From: Rhizobium cauense
Lineage (GTDB): Bacteria > Pseudomonadota > Alphaproteobacteria > Rhizobiales > Rhizobiaceae
Assembly: GCF_019511525.1 (NCBI RefSeq)
Contig: NZ_JAEUAT010000012.1
Span: 1-64,000, forward strand
Direction of reading: 5' to 3'
Length of the DNA: 64,000 nt
Shown here piece after piece: positions 51,754 to 60,877 of the stretch. How positions within the stretch are numbered: the stretch's first letter is position 1; the number at the start of each line of letters is the position of its first letter. The position numbers and the translations under genes are program-made. The notes beneath the pieces are model-generated. The model was not told where the DNA came from. It searched no databases and was given only the letters and a program-made list of their open reading frames with translations.

Positions 51754-52239
51754 TTAGGCGTCTTCGGGCCGATCTTTGGGATCGAACTGGCTGATGGTGA
51801 GCCATCGCGCGGTGAGCGCCGGCTTCTTCTCATTCTCGATCTCGATCGAGACGTCATAGGTCATCATCAGCATGCCTGCGCCGCGGAAGCGGGCTTCGGC
51901 GAGGACAAAGTGGGTACGGATGCGCGCGCCCGATTTGACCGGGGAGAGGAAGCGAACATTCTCGAAGCCGTAGTTGATGCCCATGGTCTGCTCGCGGATC
52001 TTGGGCAGGCCGTTGTAGTTCATTGTCGAAAGCAGCGAGAGTGTGAGGAAGCCATGGGCGATCGTGCCGCCGAATGGGCTGCTGGCAGCGCGCTCCGGAT
52101 CGACATGAATGTATTGATGGTCGTTGGTTGCATGCGCGAACGCATCGATCATTGGTTGATCGACGACAATCCAGTCCGAGAGGCCGGTTTCAGTGCCGAC
52201 CATCCCTTTCACGTCCGCGAGCGAGATTTCCTTGACCAT
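51754..52239 (-). CDS. MaoC-like dehydratase (R-specific enoyl-CoA hydratase type)
   Basis: A 161-aa hot-dog protein. The active-site Asp/His of the hydratase 2 motif is in FAHATNDHQYIHVDPERA, followed by SPFGGTIAHGFLTLSLL. These proteins add water to trans-2-enoyl-CoA to give the (R)-3-hydroxyacyl-CoA, feeding PHA or acyl breakdown. The stop codon lies at the very edge of the repeat at 51655-51753. Single gene, 87 bp from glgX. Confidence 0.9.
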   Translation of the reverse strand: MVKEISLADVKGMVGTETGLSDWIVVDQPMIDAFAHATNDHQYIHVDPERAASSPFGGTIAHGFLTLSLLSTMNYNGLPKIREQTMGINYGFENVRFLSPVKSGARIRTHFVLAEARFRGAGMLMMTYDVSIEIENEKKPALTARWLTISQFDPKDRPEDA

Positions 52240-52326
52240 TGATTCCTCATGAAAAAGCGGAAGCGCAAGCCTTACAACGGGATTGTGACGATTACGACAA
52301 GGAATTGCAGGAGGGAAGCGGCCACA

Positions 52327-54294
52327 TCAACTTTCGAGATAGAAAGTGACCGAGCGGCGCGGCACGATGGCCGACGTTACGGACTTCTTCGCGGCATCCG
52401 GGGCCAGATGCCGCCATGAGGACGGTCCCGGCAGCGCAAAGATCTCCTCGCCGCCTGAGCGATTGAATAGCACCGCCAGCCGAGTCGCCTTGCTGGTTAG
52501 GCCGTCGCGCGTCGAAAGCACCATGCCGAGCGTCGAAAAGTTCGGCGTTTCCCACTCCTGTACGGTCATCGGCCGGCCGGAGGGTGAAATCCACTCGACA
52601 TCGCCGTTGCCGTTCAGGAAGCTCATTTCCGAGAAGACGGAGAAGCGTTTGCGCAACCCGGAGAGGAAGGCGGTATGGGCGATGAGTTCGTCATCAAGCG
52701 TTGCCCAGTCGACCCAGGTGATCTCGTTGTCCTGGCAATAGGCATTGTTGTTGCCGCGCTGAGTGCGGCCGGCCTCGTCACCTGATGTCAGCATGATGCT
52801 GCCGCGCGTGGCGAAGAGCGTGCCGAGAAGCGCTTTCAGGTCGTCGCGGCGCCTGCGGATGATGTCGGGGTAGCGGGTCTCGCCTTCGATGCCGTTGTTC
52901 CAAGAATGATTTTCGTTGTGGCCGTCGCGGTTTTGCTCGCCGTTCGCCTCGTTGTGCTTGCCGCTGTACGACACGAGATCCCTCAACGTGAAACCGTCGT
53001 GGGCGGCGAGGAAATTGACGCTGCGCGTCTCCTTTCCACCGTTGCGGCCAAAGATATCGGAGGATCCCGCAAGCGCGGTCGCCAGTGGACCTGTTTTCCA
53101 GTCATCGCCGCGCCAGTAGCACCTGACGTCGTCGCGCACGCGATCGTTCCATTCGAGGAAGGGCGCCGGGAAATTGCCGAGCTGGTAGCCGCCGGGGCCG
53201 ATGTCCCAGGGTTCAGATATCATCACGCGATCCGCCAGTACGTCGTCGGCGAGCATCGCGCTCAGGGTTTCCCCATCTGGCTCGAAGCCATTTGTCGTGC
53301 GCCCGAGCACAGGGGCGAGGTCGAAACGGAAGCCGTCGATGCCCGCACCGAGCACGAAATGCCTGAGGCTGTCGATGATCAGCTGCCTGACATAGGGGTG
53401 ATCGCAGGCGACAGTGTTGCCGGTGCCGGTGTCGTTGACCAGATCGCCGGGGCGACCGGGCAAATGGCGATAGAAAGAAAGATTGTCGAGACCGCGCAAC
53501 GATAGCGTCGTGCCGAAGCGATCGCTTTCGCCCGTGTGGTTGAAGACGAGATCGAGGATGACCGCAATGCCTTCGACGTGGAGCCTTGCGACCGTGTCGC
53601 GCAGCTCCGCCATGCCGCCGGGCACGAGCCGCGGATCGAGAGCCATGAAGGCGACGGGGTTGTAGCCCCAGCCGTTTTTGAGGCCGAGTGGCGGCAAATG
53701 GCGCTCATCGATCCAGGCTGTGATCGGCATGAGCTCCAACGCATCGACGCCGATGCGCTTGAGGTGGGCGATCACGGAGGGATGCGCCAGAGCGGCGACC
53801 GTGCCACGCTGCGCTTCGGGAATGTCCGGGTGCAGCATCGTGAAGGGACGGACGGCGACTTCGTAGATGAAACCGCCCGGTTTAAAAAGCGGTCTCGCCG
53901 GCTTCACGCTGATGTCGCGGGTAACGATCGCCTTCGGCACCAGATGCTGCGTTTCGGCACCAAAGGTGCCGAGCAGGGGATCGTAGTGGAACGGGCGGTC
54001 GATTTCCTTAGCGTAAGGATCGACCAGCAGCTTAGACGGGTCGAACCAAAGTCCGCTGTCGGGCGCATAGGCGCCGTCGGCGCGGTAACCGTAGCGCACG
54101 CCTTCCTTCAATCCGTCAACGAAGAGGCGATGCACATGGTCATCGCCTCGTTCCATCGGCAGGCGGGCCAGCTCCCTGTCGTCATCGCCGAACAGACACA
54201 ACTCGATCTGTCCGGCGTTATGCGACCAGACGGCGAAATCAACGCCAGTCCCGAAGAGGGTTGCTCCGCCTTGCCGGGATTCGTTCGCCGTCAT
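52327..54294 (-). CDS. glgX: Glycogen debranching enzyme
   Basis: A 655-aa GH13 enzyme that removes the alpha-1,6 branches left by phosphorylase. An N-terminal CBM48 (about 10-95, GVDFAVWSHNAGQIELCLFG) precedes the catalytic barrel. The nucleophile is D325 in GFRFDLAPV, the acid E361 in ISEPWDIG, and the third acid lies in LAAHDGFTLRD. Last gene of glgP-glgB-glgC-glgA-pgm-glgX; the start is 10 bp behind the pgm stop. Confidence 0.95.
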   Translation of the reverse strand: MTANESRQGGATLFGTGVDFAVWSHNAGQIELCLFGDDDRELARLPMERGDDHVHRLFVDGLKEGVRYGYRADGAYAPDSGLWFDPSKLLVDPYAKEIDRPFHYDPLLGTFGAETQHLVPKAIVTRDISVKPARPLFKPGGFIYEVAVRPFTMLHPDIPEAQRGTVAALAHPSVIAHLKRIGVDALELMPITAWIDERHLPPLGLKNGWGYNPVAFMALDPRLVPGGMAELRDTVARLHVEGIAVILDLVFNHTGESDRFGTTLSLRGLDNLSFYRHLPGRPGDLVNDTGTGNTVACDHPYVRQLIIDSLRHFVLGAGIDGFRFDLAPVLGRTTNGFEPDGETLSAMLADDVLADRVMISEPWDIGPGGYQLGNFPAPFLEWNDRVRDDVRCYWRGDDWKTGPLATALAGSSDIFGRNGGKETRSVNFLAAHDGFTLRDLVSYSGKHNEANGEQNRDGHNENHSWNNGIEGETRYPDIIRRRRDDLKALLGTLFATRGSIMLTSGDEAGRTQRGNNNAYCQDNEITWVDWATLDDELIAHTAFLSGLRKRFSVFSEMSFLNGNGDVEWISPSGRPMTVQEWETPNFSTLGMVLSTRDGLTSKATRLAVLFNRSGGEEIFALPGPSSWRHLAPDAAKKSVTSAIVPRRSVTFYLES

Positions 54295-54304
54295 GCCGTT
54301 CCGG

Positions 54305-55936
54305 TCAGGTAATCACCGAGGGCGCATCGCGCCCGGTGCGGCTCTTGATATCCGCGATCGCTTCCGCGGCAGCGATGAGATCAGCGAGAGCTTCCTGTGT
54401 CTCGATGTTGTGTCGGGTGGCGTCCGGCTCGTAGCGCTCGATGTAGACGCGCAGCGTGGCGCCCGACGTTCCCGTACCCGAGAGACGGAAAACGACGCGC
54501 GAGCCGCCTTCGAACAGGACGCGAATGCCCTGATGTTCGCTGACCGACTTGTCGACCGGATCGTGATAGGCGAAGTCGTCGGCCTTCTCGACCTTCAGCG
54601 GGCCGAAAGTCTTGCCCGGCAGCGAAGCAAGCTGGCTGCGCAGGTTCGCCATCAGGGCGTTTGCGGCGTCGGTGTCCACGCCTTCATAGTCGTGGCGCGA
54701 ATAGTAGTTGCGGCCGTAGGTCTGCCAGTGCTGGGTGACGATGTCCTGAACGCTCTCGCCGCGAACGGCAAGGATGTTCAGCCACAAGAGAACCGCCCAG
54801 AGGCCGTCCTTCTCGCGCACATGGTTCGAGCCCGTGCCGGCGCTTTCCTCGCCGCAGATCGTCGCCATGTTGGCGTCGAGCAGGTTGCCGAAGAACTTCC
54901 AGCCGGTCGGCGTCTCGTACATGCCAATACCGCGGCGTTCGGCGACGCGATCGGCAGCGCCTGATGTCGGCATCGAGCGGGCGATGCCCGCCAAGCCGCC
55001 GGAATAGCCGGGCGCCAGATTGGCGTTGGCAGCCAGGATTGCCAGGCTGTCGGAGGGGGTGACGAAGATGCCGCGGCCGATGATGAGGTTACGGTCGCCG
55101 TCGCCGTCGGAAGCCGCGCCGAAATCGGGCGCATCGTCGCCCATCATCTCGTCGTAGAGTTCCTTGCAGTGAACGGGGTTCGGATCCGGATGGTGGCCAC
55201 CGAAATCCGGCAGCGGCATGAAATTGCGGACCGAGCCGGACGGGGCGCCGAGACGATTCTCGAAGATTTCCTTGGCATATGGGCCGGTGACAGCGCTCAT
55301 CGCATCGAAGGCGATGCGGAAGCCGAGGCTGATGAGGTTACGGATCGCGCCGAAGTCGAACAGCTCTTCCATGAGCGCCGTGTAGTCCTCGACGGAATCG
55401 AGCACCGACAGGATCATGCCGCCGGGCAGTTCGTCCTTGCCGATGCGGTCGAGGTTCACATCAGCGAAATCGGCGATCTTGTAGGTGTCGATCACTTTGG
55501 TGCGCGCGTAGATCGCGTCGGTGATCTTCTCCGGGGCCGGGCCGCCATTGCTGATATTGTACTTGATGCCGAAGTCTTCGGTTGGGCCGCCGGGATTATG
55601 GCTGGCCGACAGGATGATGCCGCCGAAGGCCTTGTATTTGCGGATGATGTGCGAGGCTGCCGGGGTCGACAGGATGCCGCCCTTGCCGACGATCACCTTG
55701 CCGAAGCCATTGGCGGCGGCCATCTTGATCGCCTTCTGGATGACTTCCCGGTTGTAGTAGCGTCCGTCGCCGCCGATGACGAGGCACTTGCCCTGGAACC
55801 CTTCCAGCGAATCGAAGATCGACTGGATGAAGTTCTCGGCATAGTTGGGCTGCTGGAATACCGGAACCTTCTTGCGCAGGCCCGACGTGCCGGGCTTCTG
55901 ATCCTGGTAGGGCTTAGTGGGTACTGATTTTATCAT
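54305..55936 (-). CDS. pgm: Phosphoglucomutase
   Basis: A 543-aa alpha-D-phosphohexomutase that swaps glucose-1-P and glucose-6-P. The phospho-Ser is S112 in SASHNPGG, the metal loop is SDGDGDRN, and VRFLS/GTSGAT-type residues close the site. It starts KSVPTKPYQDQKPGTSGLRKK, the usual front of this form. ATG 55936 lies 6 bp after glgA with GAGAGAA in front. Within the operon it joins glycogen turnover to central metabolism. Confidence 0.95.
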   Translation of the reverse strand: MIKSVPTKPYQDQKPGTSGLRKKVPVFQQPNYAENFIQSIFDSLEGFQGKCLVIGGDGRYYNREVIQKAIKMAAANGFGKVIVGKGGILSTPAASHIIRKYKAFGGIILSASHNPGGPTEDFGIKYNISNGGPAPEKITDAIYARTKVIDTYKIADFADVNLDRIGKDELPGGMILSVLDSVEDYTALMEELFDFGAIRNLISLGFRIAFDAMSAVTGPYAKEIFENRLGAPSGSVRNFMPLPDFGGHHPDPNPVHCKELYDEMMGDDAPDFGAASDGDGDRNLIIGRGIFVTPSDSLAILAANANLAPGYSGGLAGIARSMPTSGAADRVAERRGIGMYETPTGWKFFGNLLDANMATICGEESAGTGSNHVREKDGLWAVLLWLNILAVRGESVQDIVTQHWQTYGRNYYSRHDYEGVDTDAANALMANLRSQLASLPGKTFGPLKVEKADDFAYHDPVDKSVSEHQGIRVLFEGGSRVVFRLSGTGTSGATLRVYIERYEPDATRHNIETQEALADLIAAAEAIADIKSRTGRDAPSVIT

Positions 55937-55942
55937 TTTCTC

Positions 55943-57385
55943 TCACTTGCCTTTCGGGGCGAGGCTTGAATAGAGGGCAGCGTAGCGCTCGGCGCTCTTT
56001 TCCCACGAGACATCCGATTTCATGCCCTGCTTTTGCAATTGGGTCCAGACTTTTTGATCGGCGTAGAGATGTAGCGCTCGGCGGATCGCCTGCAACAGAC
56101 CTGACGCGGTGACAGGCGAGAATTGTATCCCGGTTGCCACTTTCGCCGCAAGAGCGGCATGGTTGGCATCGATGACGGTGTCGTTCAGCCCGCCGGTGCG
56201 GGCGACAATCGGCACGCATCCGTAGCGCAGGCCGTAAAGCTGTGTCAGGCCGCAGGGCTCGAAGCGCGAGGGTATGATGATGGCGTCGCTGCCGGCCTGC
56301 ATAAGGTGCGACATCGGCTCGTTGTAGCCGATGGAAACGCCGATCCGCCCGGGGTGACGGGCGGCAGCGGCCAGCAGCGACCCTTCGAGCGCGGCGTCTC
56401 CGGAGCCAAGAATCGCAAGCTTGCCGCCCATGTCGACGATCTCGTCGGCGGTGGCGGCGATGACGTCCATGCCCTTCTGCCAGGTCAGCCGGCTGATGAT
56501 GCAAAAGATCGGCGCGTTGTCGTGATGCAGCCCGAAGAATTCCGCGATCGAGGTGCGGTTCTCGGCGCGGCTTTTCAGCGTTGTGCCGTTGTAGTGGGTG
56601 TGGACAACCGGATCGGTCGAGGGGTTCCAGACATCGGTGTCGATGCCGTTGACGATGCCGTGGAGCGAATCGATTCGGCTTGCGATGACGCCCTGGAGGC
56701 CCATGCCGAACTCGGGTGTCAGGATCTCGCCGGCATAGGAGGGGCTGACAGTCGTGATGGCATGGGCAGTCTTCAGACCGCCCTTGAGGAAGCCGATATT
56801 GCCGTAATATTCGATGCTTTCCGTTGCGAAGGCGTGCGGTGGCAGCCGAAGGCCCGGGAATATGTCGGCGCCGAACTGCCCCTGGAACGCGATGTTGTGG
56901 ATCGTCAGAACGCTGGGCAGTTCCGGCGTCGGGTTGTAGCGCATGTAGACCGAGGTCATCGCTGACTGCCAGTCATGTGTATGGACGAGATCCGGTCGCC
57001 AGCCTGGCATCAGTCCGGCGGCGATCTCGGCTCCCGCCAGAGACAGTGCTGCGAAACGGCGCCAGTTGTCGGGATAGTCTTTGCCGGTGGCGTCGAGATA
57101 GGGGCCGCCCGAGCGGTCGTAATAGGCGGGAGCATCGAGCACGAGGATATCGAGCCCGTCGTGCTTGACTTCGAGCACGGTTGCCGGTTCGCCGAGCAGA
57201 TCGTCGAATTGGAGCCGGACGACAGGATTGCGGATAGCCCTCATGACGGCCGGATACCCCGGCATGAGGGTCTTGGTTTCGATGCCGAAACGCTCAAGAG
57301 CGATCGGCAGGGCACCCGCCACATCAGCGAGGCCCCCTGTCTTGACGAGTGGGAAGACTTCGGACGAAACCGAAAGAACTTTCAT
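55943..57385 (-). CDS. glgA: Glycogen synthase
   Basis: A 480-aa GT5 enzyme that adds glucose from ADP-glucose to glycogen. The substrate motif KTGGL has K15, and RFEPCGLTQLYGLRYG holds the Glu of the retaining mechanism, with GTGGLNDTV-like (here RTGGLNDTVID) next to it. It starts 4 bp behind glgC. Confidence 0.96.
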   Translation of the reverse strand: MKVLSVSSEVFPLVKTGGLADVAGALPIALERFGIETKTLMPGYPAVMRAIRNPVVRLQFDDLLGEPATVLEVKHDGLDILVLDAPAYYDRSGGPYLDATGKDYPDNWRRFAALSLAGAEIAAGLMPGWRPDLVHTHDWQSAMTSVYMRYNPTPELPSVLTIHNIAFQGQFGADIFPGLRLPPHAFATESIEYYGNIGFLKGGLKTAHAITTVSPSYAGEILTPEFGMGLQGVIASRIDSLHGIVNGIDTDVWNPSTDPVVHTHYNGTTLKSRAENRTSIAEFFGLHHDNAPIFCIISRLTWQKGMDVIAATADEIVDMGGKLAILGSGDAALEGSLLAAAARHPGRIGVSIGYNEPMSHLMQAGSDAIIIPSRFEPCGLTQLYGLRYGCVPIVARTGGLNDTVIDANHAALAAKVATGIQFSPVTASGLLQAIRRALHLYADQKVWTQLQKQGMKSDVSWEKSAERYAALYSSLAPKGK

Positions 57386-57389
57386 GTCT

Positions 57390-58652
57390 CTACAGGCCCA
57401 GCTTGTCGATCATCGGTTGGGTAATGAGGCAAATGCCGCCCTCGCTGCGGCGGAAACGCTTGGCATCCAGAACCGGATCCTCGCCGACGATGAGGCCTTC
57501 AGGGATCACGACGCCATGGTCGATCACGACGTCTCTGAGCTGGGCGTGCCTTCCGATCTTGACGCTCGGGAGAACAACGGCACCTTCGAGCTTGGAGTAG
57601 GAGTTGGCTCGAACGCCGGTGAAGAGGAGGCTCTTGTTCAGCGTCGCGCCCGATATGATGCAGTCGCCCGCCACAACCGAGGAGGTCGCCGAGCCGCGGC
57701 GGTCTTCGTCATCATGGACGAACTTCGCCGGCGGCGAGATTTCCGCGTAGGTCCAGATCGGCCAGGACTTGTCGTAGATATCCAGTTCCGGAACAACCGC
57801 GGTCAAGTCGATATTGGCCTGCCAATAGGCGTCGATCGTTCCAACATCGCGCCAGTAGGGTTCGTGCTCGAAGTCGGAGCGAACGCAGGATTGCGCGAAG
57901 CGATGGGCTACGGCCTTACCGTTCTTGACGATGTGGGGGATGATATCCTTGCCGAAGTCCTTGCTGGAGTTCGGATCAGCCGCGTCGCGACGCAGAGCAT
58001 CGATCAGGAACTTCGTGTGGAACACGTAGATGCCCATCGAGGCAAGGGCAAAATCCGGCTTGTCGGGAATGGCGGGCGGATCGGCGGGCTTTTCGACGAA
58101 ATCGATGATCCGGTCGGTACTGTCGACGTGCATGACACCAAAGCCGACGGCTTCCATGCGCGGCACTTCCAGGCAGCCGATGGTGACGTCGGCGCCGGAA
58201 TCCACATGCTGCTGAAGCATGTATTCGTAGTCCATCTTGTAGACGTGGTCGCCGGCAAGGATGACCATGTACTCGACGCCGTAATCCTCGATGATGTCGA
58301 TGTTCTGATAGACGGCATCGGCAGTGCCCTCATACCATTGCGTTTCCGAAACGCGCTGGGAGGCCGGCAGAATGTCGAAGCTTTCGTTTCGCTCCGGCCG
58401 GAAGAAGTTCCAGCCGCGCTGCATGTGGCGGATCAGCGAATGCGCCTTGTACTGGGTTGCGACGCCGATGCGGCGGATACCTGAGTTCAAGGCATTCGAA
58501 AGGGCAAAGTCGATGATGCGCGTCTTGCCGCCGAAGTAGACCGCCGGCTTGGCGCGGCGATCGGTGAGTTCCTTCAGGCGGCTCCCCCGGCCGCCGGCGA
58601 GAACATAGGCCATTGCGTCGCGGGCAAGTGGCTGAACACGTTTTTCTACCAT
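57390..58652 (-). CDS. glgC: Glucose-1-phosphate adenylyltransferase
   Basis: A 420-aa ADP-glucose pyrophosphorylase, the committed step of glycogen synthesis. LAGGRGSRLKELTDRRAKPA is the nucleotide site, LAGDHVYKMDY the metal and glucose-1-P site, and a left-handed beta-helix forms the C-terminal third. Rhizobial GlgC proteins are activated by fructose-6-P and pyruvate. Twenty bases separate it from glgB. Confidence 0.96.
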   Translation of the reverse strand: MVEKRVQPLARDAMAYVLAGGRGSRLKELTDRRAKPAVYFGGKTRIIDFALSNALNSGIRRIGVATQYKAHSLIRHMQRGWNFFRPERNESFDILPASQRVSETQWYEGTADAVYQNIDIIEDYGVEYMVILAGDHVYKMDYEYMLQQHVDSGADVTIGCLEVPRMEAVGFGVMHVDSTDRIIDFVEKPADPPAIPDKPDFALASMGIYVFHTKFLIDALRRDAADPNSSKDFGKDIIPHIVKNGKAVAHRFAQSCVRSDFEHEPYWRDVGTIDAYWQANIDLTAVVPELDIYDKSWPIWTYAEISPPAKFVHDDEDRRGSATSSVVAGDCIISGATLNKSLLFTGVRANSYSKLEGAVVLPSVKIGRHAQLRDVVIDHGVVIPEGLIVGEDPVLDAKRFRRSEGGICLITQPMIDKLGL

Positions 58653-58672
58653 TTTTATCCTCCCACCAGTCG

Positions 58673-60877
58673 TCAGTTCTCAGGTTCAAGCATTATCGTC
58701 GCCAGAGGCGGCAAGGTAATCGAGGCGGCGATGCTGCCGCCGGCATTAACGGCCTGAACGCGGCCGCCATTGCCCTTGCCGCTGCCGCCGTAGATATCGG
58801 CATCGGTATTCAGGATTTCGCGCCACCGCCCCTCGGTCGGCAGGCGCACGGAATAGTTCTCGCGATAAACCGGCGTCAGGTTGCAGATGACGGCAACGGG
58901 CTTTTCGCCGGGCGCCTTGCGAAGCCAGGCAAAGACAGAGTTCTCATGGTCATCGGCGATCAGCCACTCGAACCCGTCGCCTTCGCAATCGCGGGCGTGC
59001 AATGCGGGCTTGCTGCGGTAAGTCAGGTTGAGGTCCCGCACCAGGCGACGCATCCCCTCGTGCATGCGGTACTGCAGCAGGTTCCAGTCGAGCGAAGTTG
59101 CCTCGTTCCATTCGCTCCATTGCGCGAATTCCTGACCCATGAAAAGCAGCTTCTTGCCTGGATAGCCCCACATGAAGGCGTAATAGGCACGCAGGTTGGC
59201 GAACTTCTGCCAGTCGTCGCCCGGCATCTTGGCGATCAGCGAGCCCTTTCCATGCACCACCTCGTCATGGGAGAGCGGCAACACGAAGTTTTCCGAATAG
59301 GCGTAGAGCAGGCCGAAGGTCAGCTCGTTGTGATGGTGCTTTCTGTGGATCGGCTCACGGCTCATGTAGGAGAGCGTGTCATGCATGAAGCCCATGTTCC
59401 ACTTGAAGCCGAAGCCGAGGCCGCCCTCGTGGACAGGCTGCGAGACCTTGGGCCAGGACGTTGATTCCTCGGCGATCGTCATGACGCCGGGATGCTCCGC
59501 GTAAATGCGGGTGTTCATGTTCTGCAGGAAACGAACCGCCTCCAGGTTCTCGTTGCCACCGTACTCGTTCGGGATCCATTCGCCGTGCTTGCGCGAGTAG
59601 TCGAGGTAGAGCATCGAGGCGACCGCGTCGACACGCAGGCCGTCGAGGTGGAACTTCTCGGCCCAGTAGAGCGCATTGTTGACGAGATAGGAGACGACTT
59701 CGGTGCGCCCGAAATTGTAGATCGCCGTATTCCAGTCGGGGTGGAAGCCCTGGCGCGGATCTGCATGTTCGTAAAGTGCGGTGCCGTCGAACCAGCCTAA
59801 TCCGTGCTCATCGGTCGGAAAATGCGCCGGCACCCAATCAAGGATGACGCCGATGCCGACCTTGTGGCAGCCGTTGACGAAGCGGGCGAAACCCTCGGGC
59901 TCGCCGAAGCGGGCGGTGGGGGCATAGAGACCCGTGGTCTGGTATCCCCAGGACGGATCGTAGGGATGCTCGGTAATCGGCAGGAACTCGATATGGGTGA
60001 AGCCCATGTCGACGCAGTAGGGGATCAACCTTGAGGCCAGCTCATCCCAGGAGAGAAACGTGCCGTCGTCGCGCCGCTGCCACGAGCCGGCATGAACTTC
60101 GTAGATCGAGATCGGCTGGCGGCGTTTGTCCGTCGTCCCCCAGTGCTTCTGATGCGCTTCATCGTCCCATTCCTGCAGCAGCTCCGAGGCCGCGACGGAG
60201 GCGGTCTTCGGGCGCAATTCGCTGCGGCGGGCGAATGGATCGGCTTTCAGAGGCAGAAGAACGCCGTCCTGGCCGCGGATTTCGAACTTGTAGGCCACGC
60301 CGGTCGGAACGTCGGGGGCAAAGATCTCCCAGATGCCGGCGCCTGAGCGGAAACGCATCACATGGCGGCGACCGTCCCAGCCGTTGAAATCACCGACGAC
60401 CGAGACGCGCTGCGCATTGGGCGCCCAGACGGCGAAATGGATACCTTGCGCACCCTCATGCTTGATCCAGTGCGCTCCCATCTTGTCGAAGAGACGAAGG
60501 TGGGAACCTTCGCGCACGTAATAGTCATCCATCGGCCCTAGGACGGGCCCGAAGCTGTATGGGTCAGTCACCGCCCATTCTGCATCGCCACGCCGGGCAC
60601 GGTAGCGCACCGGCACCTGCTTGTTGACGGAGACAGTTCCAGCAAAGAACCCGTCCGGGTGTTGCTGCACCAGTTCGCCAACGACGCTGCCATCAAGCGT
60701 CATCGCGGTCACTTCTTCAGCACCAGGAATGAAGCATCGGGCAACGTAGGCGCTGCCTGATTTGTGAACGCCGAGGACGGCGAATGGATTGGAATGCGAG
60801 CCTGCGAGGATTGCCGCTATCTCGTCTGCCGAAATCTCCCAGGGAAGTCTGACTTCAGGGGTTTTCGGCGTTTTCAT
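58673..60877 (-). CDS. glgB: 1,4-alpha-glucan branching enzyme
   Basis: A 734-aa GH13 enzyme that forms alpha-1,6 branches. Two N-terminal beta-domains (NPFAVLGVHKSG; YKFEIRGQDG) precede the barrel with nucleophile D417 in LRVDAVASMLYLDYSR and acid E470 in IAEESTSWP; LPLSHDEVVHGKGSL gives the third acid. The ATG overlaps the glgP stop (ATGA), so translation is coupled. Confidence 0.96.
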   Translation of the reverse strand: MKTPKTPEVRLPWEISADEIAAILAGSHSNPFAVLGVHKSGSAYVARCFIPGAEEVTAMTLDGSVVGELVQQHPDGFFAGTVSVNKQVPVRYRARRGDAEWAVTDPYSFGPVLGPMDDYYVREGSHLRLFDKMGAHWIKHEGAQGIHFAVWAPNAQRVSVVGDFNGWDGRRHVMRFRSGAGIWEIFAPDVPTGVAYKFEIRGQDGVLLPLKADPFARRSELRPKTASVAASELLQEWDDEAHQKHWGTTDKRRQPISIYEVHAGSWQRRDDGTFLSWDELASRLIPYCVDMGFTHIEFLPITEHPYDPSWGYQTTGLYAPTARFGEPEGFARFVNGCHKVGIGVILDWVPAHFPTDEHGLGWFDGTALYEHADPRQGFHPDWNTAIYNFGRTEVVSYLVNNALYWAEKFHLDGLRVDAVASMLYLDYSRKHGEWIPNEYGGNENLEAVRFLQNMNTRIYAEHPGVMTIAEESTSWPKVSQPVHEGGLGFGFKWNMGFMHDTLSYMSREPIHRKHHHNELTFGLLYAYSENFVLPLSHDEVVHGKGSLIAKMPGDDWQKFANLRAYYAFMWGYPGKKLLFMGQEFAQWSEWNEATSLDWNLLQYRMHEGMRRLVRDLNLTYRSKPALHARDCEGDGFEWLIADDHENSVFAWLRKAPGEKPVAVICNLTPVYRENYSVRLPTEGRWREILNTDADIYGGSGKGNGGRVQAVNAGGSIAASITLPPLATIMLEPEN